Source: Acidobacteriota bacterium (GTDB lineage: Bacteria > Acidobacteriota > Thermoanaerobaculia > Multivoradales > JAGPDF01). Taken from it: a stretch of DNA of 41,540 bases. The notes under the pieces are model-generated. The model had not been told where the DNA came from, searched no databases, and worked only from the letters and a program-made list of their open reading frames with translations. Position numbers and translations under genes: made by a program. Positions 32,953 to 38,792 of the stretch are shown in pieces (the stretch's first letter is position 1; the number at the start of each line of letters is the position of its first letter). Location of the stretch: the NCBI GenBank assembly GCA_014584695.1, contig JACTMI010000018.1:50001-91540 (forward strand), read 5' to 3'.

Positions 32953-34325
32953 GCGTTCCGGCGCCCGCCGAGGCGCGCCCCGCCGTGGGCATCGAGGCGC
33001 TGACGCCGCGCCAGATCGTCGCCGAGCTCGACCGCCACGTGGTCGGCCAGCGCGCCGCCAAGCGGGCGCTGGCGATCGCGCTGCGCAACCGGTGGCGGCG
33101 CCAGCGGCTGCCGCCCGAGCTCGCCGAGGAGGTGGTGCCGAAGAACATCCTCATGATCGGCCCCACCGGCGTCGGCAAGACCGAGCTGGCGCGGCGGCTG
33201 GCGCGGCTGGCGCGCGCGCCCTTCCTCAAGGTCGAGGCGTCGAAGTTCACCGAGGTCGGCTACGTCGGCCGCGACTGCGAGTCGATGGTGCGCGACCTGA
33301 TGGAGATCGGCGTCGCGCTGGTGCGCGAGGAGCTGCGCGCCGAGCTGGCGCCGACCGCGGCGGCACGCGCCGAGGAGCGCCTGCTGGCGCTGCTGGTGCC
33401 GACCGCGGCCGGCTTCGGCCCGGCCTCGACCCAGGGCGCCGAGGAGCTGACCTCGACGCGCGAGAAGCTGCGCGAAAAGCTCCACGCCGGCCTGCTCGAG
33501 GAGCGCGAGGTCGAGGTCGAGATCGAGGAGAGCGGCGGCCCGTCGCTCGAGATGGTCGGCCCGCAGGGGGTCGAAGAGGTCGGCATCAACATCAAGGAGA
33601 TGATCCCCGGTCTGTTCTCCCGCAAGCGGCGCCAGAAGCTGCGGATCTCCGAGGCGCGCGCGGTGCTCGAAGCGGAAGAGGCCGAGAAGCTGATCGACCG
33701 CCAGAAGGTCGCCCGCGAAGCGCGCCTGCGGGTCGAGCAGACCGGCCTGATCTTCCTGGACGAGCTCGACAAGGTGGCCGGCCGCGAACGCGGGCAGGGG
33801 CCGGACGTCTCGCGCGAGGGGGTGCAGCGCGACCTGCTGCCGATCGTCGAGGGGACGACGGTGTCGACCAAGCACGGCCCGGTGCGCACCGACCACATCC
33901 TGTTCGTCGCCGCCGGCGCCTTCCATGTCGCGCGGCCGTCGGACCTGATCCCGGAGCTGCAAGGCCGCTTCCCGATCCGGGTCGAGCTCGAGGCGCTCTC
34001 GGAGGAAGATCTGGCCCGCATCCTGACCGAGCCCGAGGGCGCGCTCTCCAAGCAGTACACGGCGCTGCTCGGCGCCGAGGGGCTGTCGGTCGAGTTCCTC
34101 CCCGACGCCATCGAGGAGATCGCGCGCCTGGCGGCCGAGGTCAACCGCACCACCGAGAACATCGGCGCCCGGCGGCTGGCGACGCTGCTCGAGCGGCTGC
34201 TCGAGGAGGTCTCCTTCGAGGCCCCCGGCATGGCCGGCGTCGAGCTCCGGATCGACGCCGCGTTCGTCCGCCGCGAGCTCGGCCCGCTCGCCGAGGACCA
34301 GGATCTCTCCCGCTATGTGCTCTGA
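32949..34325 (+). CDS. hslU: ATP-dependent protease ATPase subunit HslU (ClpY)
   Basis: HslU is the AAA+ unfoldase that feeds HslV. The 458 residues include LTPRQIVAELDRHVVGQRAAKRALAIALRNRWRR, Walker A GPTGVGKT (71-78), VEASKFTEVGYVGRDCESMVRDL (pore loop GYVG), and an I-domain rich in acidic residues. Walker B IFLDELDK, the GRFPIRVEL arginine-finger block, sensor 2 ENIGARRL and the C-terminal LSRYVL, whose tail inserts into HslV, follow. The start is a GTG coupled to the hslV stop, and upstream frame codons lie inside hslV. Its end overlaps the next gene by 11 bp. Confidence 0.97.
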   Translation: MSVPAPAEARPAVGIEALTPRQIVAELDRHVVGQRAAKRALAIALRNRWRRQRLPPELAEEVVPKNILMIGPTGVGKTELARRLARLARAPFLKVEASKFTEVGYVGRDCESMVRDLMEIGVALVREELRAELAPTAAARAEERLLALLVPTAAGFGPASTQGAEELTSTREKLREKLHAGLLEEREVEVEIEESGGPSLEMVGPQGVEEVGINIKEMIPGLFSRKRRQKLRISEARAVLEAEEAEKLIDRQKVAREARLRVEQTGLIFLDELDKVAGRERGQGPDVSREGVQRDLLPIVEGTTVSTKHGPVRTDHILFVAAGAFHVARPSDLIPELQGRFPIRVELEALSEEDLARILTEPEGALSKQYTALLGAEGLSVEFLPDAIEEIARLAAEVNRTTENIGARRLATLLERLLEEVSFEAPGMAGVELRIDAAFVRRELGPLAEDQDLSRYVL

Positions 34326-35397
34326 ACCGAAGCTCCGGGCGCTCGCCGCCCTGCCGCTGCTCGCGCTCGCGCTCGCTGTCCTGCCGCTCGCCGCCTGTGG
34401 CAAGCGCGGCGATCCGACGCCGCCGCCGCGCACCATTCCGCAGCCGATCCGCGACTTGACGGTCGGCCAGCGCGGCGCCGAGGTGGTGCTCGAGATGGGT
34501 CACCCGAAGTCGACGCTCGCCGGCCTCGCGCTGCCGGCGCTGGCCGAGGTCGCGGTCTACCAGGTGACGCGCCCGGCGGCCGCCGACGGCGGCGCCCCGG
34601 CAATCTCGGAGACCGAGCTCGCGCTCGCCGCCAAGCCGCTCGCGACGCTGCGCGGCGCCGAGCTCGCCGGCGCCCAGCGCGGCGACCGGATCAGCTTCCG
34701 CTTCCGCCTCGAGGAGAGCGCGTTCGAGCCGCCGGCGACGGCGCGCTATTTCGCCGTGCGCACGCGCGCCGCGGTGGGCGAGGTCTCGCCCTGGTCGAAC
34801 GCGGTGGCGCTGGTGCCCAGGCGCCCACCCGAACCGCCGGCGCGGCTCGAGGTCGGCGCGCGCCAGGAGGGCATCGAGCTCTCCTGGGCGAGCCCCGCCG
34901 CCCCGGTCGAGGGCTACCACGTCTACCGGCGCGAGGCGACGGTGCCGAGCTACGGCGCGCCGCTCGCCCGCCTCGGCGCCGAGGCGGTCGGCCATCTCGA
35001 CACGACGGCGACCTACGGCCAGCGCTACATCTACACCGTCTGCTCGCTCGCCGCGCGCCAGCCGCCGATCGAGAGCGCCCCGGCCGGCGAGCGCGAGATC
35101 GACTACGAGGACCGCTTCGCCCCCGCGCCGCCGCCGGCGGTGCGCGCGCTCGCGAGCCCGAACGAGGCGCGGCTGCTGTGGGAGCCGAGCCCGGATCGCG
35201 ACGTCGCGGGCTACGTGGTCTTCCGCGCCGATCCGGGCCAGGAGTGGCGCCGCGTCAACGCCGAGCCCGTGACCGGCCAGGAGTTGGTCGACACCGGGCT
35301 CGGCTCCGGATTGACCTTCCGCTACCGGGTGGCGGCGATCGATCACGCCGGCAACCTCGGCGAGCCCTCGGAGGTCGCCGAGGCCCACGTCCCTTGA
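34315..35397 (+). CDS. Lipoprotein with LptM-like N-terminus and fibronectin type III repeats
   Basis: The 360-residue product has a lipoprotein signal peptide with lipobox LAAC (Cys28). The mature start CGKRGDPTPPP resembles the CGxKGPL motif of LptM (YifL), the small lipoprotein that helps mature LptD and lies beside dapF in E. coli. Unlike LptM, it continues with about three beta-sandwich segments of fibronectin III character: IRDLTVGQRGAEVVLEM, RLEVGARQEGIELSWASP...GYHVYRRE and RALASPNEARLLWEPSPDRDVAGYVVFRADP. It overlaps the hslU end by 11 bp and precedes dapF by 10 bp. Role in the outer membrane is inferred. Confidence 0.75.
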   Translation: MCSEPKLRALAALPLLALALAVLPLAACGKRGDPTPPPRTIPQPIRDLTVGQRGAEVVLEMGHPKSTLAGLALPALAEVAVYQVTRPAAADGGAPAISETELALAAKPLATLRGAELAGAQRGDRISFRFRLEESAFEPPATARYFAVRTRAAVGEVSPWSNAVALVPRRPPEPPARLEVGARQEGIELSWASPAAPVEGYHVYRREATVPSYGAPLARLGAEAVGHLDTTATYGQRYIYTVCSLAARQPPIESAPAGEREIDYEDRFAPAPPPAVRALASPNEARLLWEPSPDRDVAGYVVFRADPGQEWRRVNAEPVTGQELVDTGLGSGLTFRYRVAAIDHAGNLGEPSEVAEAHVP

Positions 35398-35407
35398 TCC
35401 TCCGGCG

Positions 35408-36250
35408 GTGACCGAGCTGCTCAAGGTCTCGGGCGCGGGCAACGATTTCCTGGTCCAGCTCGAGCCGGAGCGCGACCCGACGCCGGACGAGGTGCGCGCT
35501 TGGTGCGCGCGCGGCTTCGCCTTCGGCGCCGACGGCCTGTTCGTGCTGCGGCGCGAGAGCCTCGGCCTGGTCCGGATGGAGCACTGGAACGCCGACGGCG
35601 GCCGCGCCGAGCTCTGTCTGAACGGCACCCGTTGCGCGGCGCGGCTCGCCTTCGAGCTCGGCTGGGCCGGCGACGAGGTGACGCTCGCGACCGGCGCCGG
35701 GCCGGTCACCGGCCGGCGCGGCGAGCGCCCGGCCGAGGCGGCGATCGAGGTCCCGGGCCCCGCGGCGCCGCCGCGCGCGCTCGCCCCCGAGCTCGCCGGC
35801 CGCTCTCACCCCGGCTGGCTGCTCCGCTTCGGCGTCCCGCACTTCGTCCTGCTCGCCGAGGACTCGCTCGCCGGCGCGCCGGTCGCCGAGCTGGGGCCCG
35901 AGCTGCGACGCCACCCGGACGTCGGGCCGGCCGGGGCCAACGTCAACTGGATCCGCTTCCCCGACCGCCAGACGCTCGAGATTCGCACCTTCGAGCGCGG
36001 CGTCGAGGCCGAGACGCTCGCCTGCGGCACCGGCATCCTCTCCGCCCTCGCGGTCGGACTCCATCTCGACCTCTGCGATCCCACGATCACCGCTCGCGTC
36101 CTCGGCGGCTTCGCCCTCCGCGCCACCGCCCGCCCCACCGCCGCCGGCGCCGCCACCTTCACCCTCGCCGGCGACGCCCGCTACCTCGGCCGCCTCACCC
36201 TCGCCCCCGACGCCACCACCCCGCTCCCACCCCCGCCCCGCTGGAGCTGA
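35408..36250 (+). CDS. dapF: Diaminopimelate epimerase
   Basis: DapF interconverts LL- and meso-diaminopimelate for lysine and peptidoglycan synthesis. The 280 residues begin MTELLKVSGAGNDFLV from a GTG start. They show both catalytic cysteines: Cys76 in LNGTRCAAR and Cys206 in TLACGTGILSA. Other family blocks are FGADGLFVL, NADGGRAELCLNG, GVPHFVLL and GANVNWI. The enzyme is cofactor-free. The C-terminal tail is Pro/Ala-rich and slightly long. It is probably co-transcribed with hslU and the lipoprotein. Confidence 0.95.
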   Translation: MTELLKVSGAGNDFLVQLEPERDPTPDEVRAWCARGFAFGADGLFVLRRESLGLVRMEHWNADGGRAELCLNGTRCAARLAFELGWAGDEVTLATGAGPVTGRRGERPAEAAIEVPGPAAPPRALAPELAGRSHPGWLLRFGVPHFVLLAEDSLAGAPVAELGPELRRHPDVGPAGANVNWIRFPDRQTLEIRTFERGVEAETLACGTGILSALAVGLHLDLCDPTITARVLGGFALRATARPTAAGAATFTLAGDARYLGRLTLAPDATTPLPPPPRWS

Positions 36251-36333
36251 GGGGCCCCTGCGCACCGCGACGCCGACCACTGTCGCATGCCGCTCGCCCC
36301 TCCCGCCCGAGACTCGACCCTATCTCTGGGCTT

Positions 36334-38073
36334 TCAATCGGGGGACGACTCCGAGGCGGAGCCGGCGAGACCGGCCCCGAGCTCGAACACCTCGAAGGCG
36401 CCGAAGCGGTGGGCGGCGCGGGTTCGGGGCGCCGCCCAGTCGCGGACCCGGGGGAGGGTGTCGGGAGTGACGCCCATCTGCGTGCCGCCGTTCTCGACCA
36501 CCAGGTAGTGCACGCGCTCGCGCTCGAGGCGGCCGATCAGCTGCTCCTGGAACTCGACCGTCGCCGTCTCCCCCCGCCAGGGCACGGTCAGAAATGGATG
36601 GAACCAGAGCACCGGGCTCGTCGAGCAGCGACCGGCGAGACCGTAGATCAGGCTCGAGTCGCCGAGCAGGAAGAACCGCTCCGGGCGATCGCGGAGGAAT
36701 GCGACCACGCCGCGCAGCGACTCGCCATCGGTCGCGGTGAACGCGGGCGTCACCGGATCGAGGCCCTCGAGCCCGGGCGGCACCGGCTGCGCCGCCAATC
36801 GCCCGCGCAGGTCCAGCAGGAGGGCGCCGCGCCGCTCGTTGACGACGACGTGGAAGAAACCGAGCCAGGCGACACAGGCGAGCCCGGCGATCACCCCGGC
36901 GATCCGGATCCGCCTCGCGGCGCGCGGGTCGCGCGCTCCGGAACCTCGCTCCATCGCTGCCGATAAGCGCCGGTCGGCCGGTGCCCAGGCCAGACCCCAC
37001 GCGAGCGGCAGCCAGCCGAGCGAGGTCCAGCCGCTGCGGAAGGTGAGGCTGGCATAGAAGAGACTGGCGAGCAGGAGACCGGTGGACAAGAGCCGGTCGC
37101 GCCACGCGGCGCTGCGCTCGGCGTCATCCTGCTCGGCGCCTCGACCGGCGCTCCAGGCCGCGAGCCCGCCGACCAGCAGCCAGAGTGGCAACGGCACGGA
37201 CCAGGCCGGCGCCACCACGGCCCTCAGATGGGCCATCGAATCGGCGTGGAGGCGAGTGATTCGCCCCTCACCCACGGTGAGCAGCCACCGCAGGCCCTCG
37301 AGATAGCTCCCGCCGTCGACCCCGGCGAGGCCCAGCGTCGCTCCGCCGGTAACCAACGAGCCCGCGACGAAAGCGGAGAGCGCGCGGGAGAGCGGCCGGG
37401 CACCCGCCTCCGGCCGCCGCAGGAGGAAAACGACGAGGGGCAGGGCGAAGGCCGCTGGAATCGGTTTCGCCAGGAACGCCCAGGACCAGCTCGCGCCCGC
37501 GAGCACCGCGAGGAGCGTCGCCGCGCCGCCGCGCCGCGAGCGCGCACGGTCCGCCGCGAGCAGCGCCAGCCCCGAGAACAGGAACGAGCCGTGGTCTGGA
37601 TACGGAACGCCGATCGGTGGCAGGAAGACCACCGCGGTCGCCGCCGCCGCGGCGAGAGGAAGCCGCGCCGTCGCCGCGCGCGGGCGGAGCAGCCCGTAGG
37701 TCGCGAGCGCGCCCAGCGCGGAGAGCAGGGCTCCGTGCAGCAGGTACGCGCGCCAGCCGACACCGAGGATGGCGAACAGGGACCGTTGAATCAGGAAGAG
37801 CGGCAATCCGGCCGGCGCCGCGAGGTCGACGAACGGTACCCGGCCGCAGCCGAGCGCGTGCCCGCCCTCGAACACGATGGCCTGATCGAGCGGCAAGAGC
37901 CCGCGCCCGCCGGCGCGCACCGCGAGCAGCGCGGCGAGACTCACCACGCCCAAGGCTCCGATCCGCTCGAGCCATCGGCTCCGGTCGCGATTTCGCATTC
38001 TTCCCGATCGGCCAACCAGGGCGCGCATCACATCCCGACCCCCCCGCCGGCCGCGTGGATCAGCATGCTCCAT
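36334..38073 (-). CDS. Polytopic membrane protein, GT-C glycosyltransferase-like, function unknown
   Basis: The product has up to 579 residues, with about ten hydrophobic segments (for example IGALGVVSLAALLAV, LPLAAAAATAVVFLPPIGV, LPLWLLVGGLAAWSAG) and a soluble C-terminal part of about 160 residues. The loop after the first segment (LPLDQAIVFEGGHALGCGRVPFVDLAAPAGLPLFL) resembles the first periplasmic loop of GT-C mannosyltransferase-type proteins that use lipid-linked sugars, with an acidic motif near the N terminus. A family cannot be assigned. The start is uncertain: ATGs at 38073, 38028 and 37998 are all possible and none has a clear ribosome site or TAGNNT element. It converges on dapF. 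Confidence 0.6.
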   Translation of the reverse strand: MEHADPRGRRGGRDVMRALVGRSGRMRNRDRSRWLERIGALGVVSLAALLAVRAGGRGLLPLDQAIVFEGGHALGCGRVPFVDLAAPAGLPLFLIQRSLFAILGVGWRAYLLHGALLSALGALATYGLLRPRAATARLPLAAAAATAVVFLPPIGVPYPDHGSFLFSGLALLAADRARSRRGGAATLLAVLAGASWSWAFLAKPIPAAFALPLVVFLLRRPEAGARPLSRALSAFVAGSLVTGGATLGLAGVDGGSYLEGLRWLLTVGEGRITRLHADSMAHLRAVVAPAWSVPLPLWLLVGGLAAWSAGRGAEQDDAERSAAWRDRLLSTGLLLASLFYASLTFRSGWTSLGWLPLAWGLAWAPADRRLSAAMERGSGARDPRAARRIRIAGVIAGLACVAWLGFFHVVVNERRGALLLDLRGRLAAQPVPPGLEGLDPVTPAFTATDGESLRGVVAFLRDRPERFFLLGDSSLIYGLAGRCSTSPVLWFHPFLTVPWRGETATVEFQEQLIGRLERERVHYLVVENGGTQMGVTPDTLPRVRDWAAPRTRAAHRFGAFEVFELGAGLAGSASESSPD

Positions 38074-38426
38074 CTCACTCTCGTGCCGCGAGCATCAGCC
38101 CACGGTCCGCGGCCCCTCACGCAGGTCACTCCAATCTGGGATGGGGGTCGCGATCCCGAGAACGGACCCCAGACTTCGCTCCACGCCGCACCTCTGTTCA
38201 CTCGTCGCCGTCCCGAAGTCCATCGATGCTCCAGACCCTCGCCTCGAGGTGCCGAGACATTCGCTCCAGCGTCTCCTCGATTCGACCGTGGGTCTACTGT
38301 TGTTTCGCATCGAACGACTCGACCTCTCGAACCTGCTCGGCGAGCAGGTATGCGCGCACCGTATGCGGCCGCAACGCCCCGGATGCCAGCGTCGGTGTTG
38401 TCGAGGTTGTCTGCCTGGCGGCCTCG
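38074..38426. other. Gene-poor stretch with a possible decayed reading frame
   Basis: No convincing gene lies between the small membrane-protein gene and the polytopic membrane protein. On the minus strand one frame (38198-38459) reads like protein across an in-frame TAG: TVRAYLLAEQVREVESFDAKQQ, stop, THGRIEETLERMSRHLEARVWSIDGLRDGDE, stop. Its helix-like, charged composition suggests a decayed gene. The HGRIE string recalls ISAs1-type transposases, but the match is too short to call. Other frames give only low-complexity Arg/Ser/Pro sequence. No RNA gene was recognised. Confidence 0.3.
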
Positions 38427-38792
38427 CTACGGTGCTCGGACCTGGCGGGAGCGCCGAGTTCTGAGCCAATGAATGGTTGATGCTAGGCCCGTCAGAAGGA
38501 CGATCCAGCCGGCGAAGTTCGAGATCAGAAAAGTTGCCAAGATCGAGGAGATGGCAGAGGGGGCAGCATCTGGAATCCAGAACTCCGGCTGACAATCGAG
38601 CAGCGCGCAAACCGAGATCGCGGGCGTGGCAAGGAGGCGGACATCTCCAAGCCGTGCACGGGCCTCGCTGGCAGCGAGTGTCCCATGGTCCGAAATAACG
38701 CGAAGTGCTGCCCAGTACGCGAGTGGTAAGACGGTGAAGAACAGGCTGGCCCAGGCAACCGCCGGCGTCAGCTTGATGTCTCGCAGTGACAT
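38427..38792 (-). CDS. Small membrane protein, candidate immunity protein for the RHS toxin
   Basis: The 121-residue product has two clear hydrophobic segments (about 11-33 and 81-108), a third weaker one (52-66) and a basic C-terminus. Its ATG shares a base with the RHS stop codon (TAATG), so it is translated right after the RHS tip. This placement is typical of immunity genes in polymorphic toxin systems. I do not recognise the family. A membrane location would mean the toxin is blocked at the inner membrane or in the periplasm. Base composition is lower in GC than the RHS core, like the toxin tip itself. Confidence 0.5.
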   Translation of the reverse strand: MSLRDIKLTPAVAWASLFFTVLPLAYWAALRVISDHGTLAASEARARLGDVRLLATPAISVCALLDCQPEFWIPDAAPSAISSILATFLISNFAGWIVLLTGLASTIHWLRTRRSRQVRAP

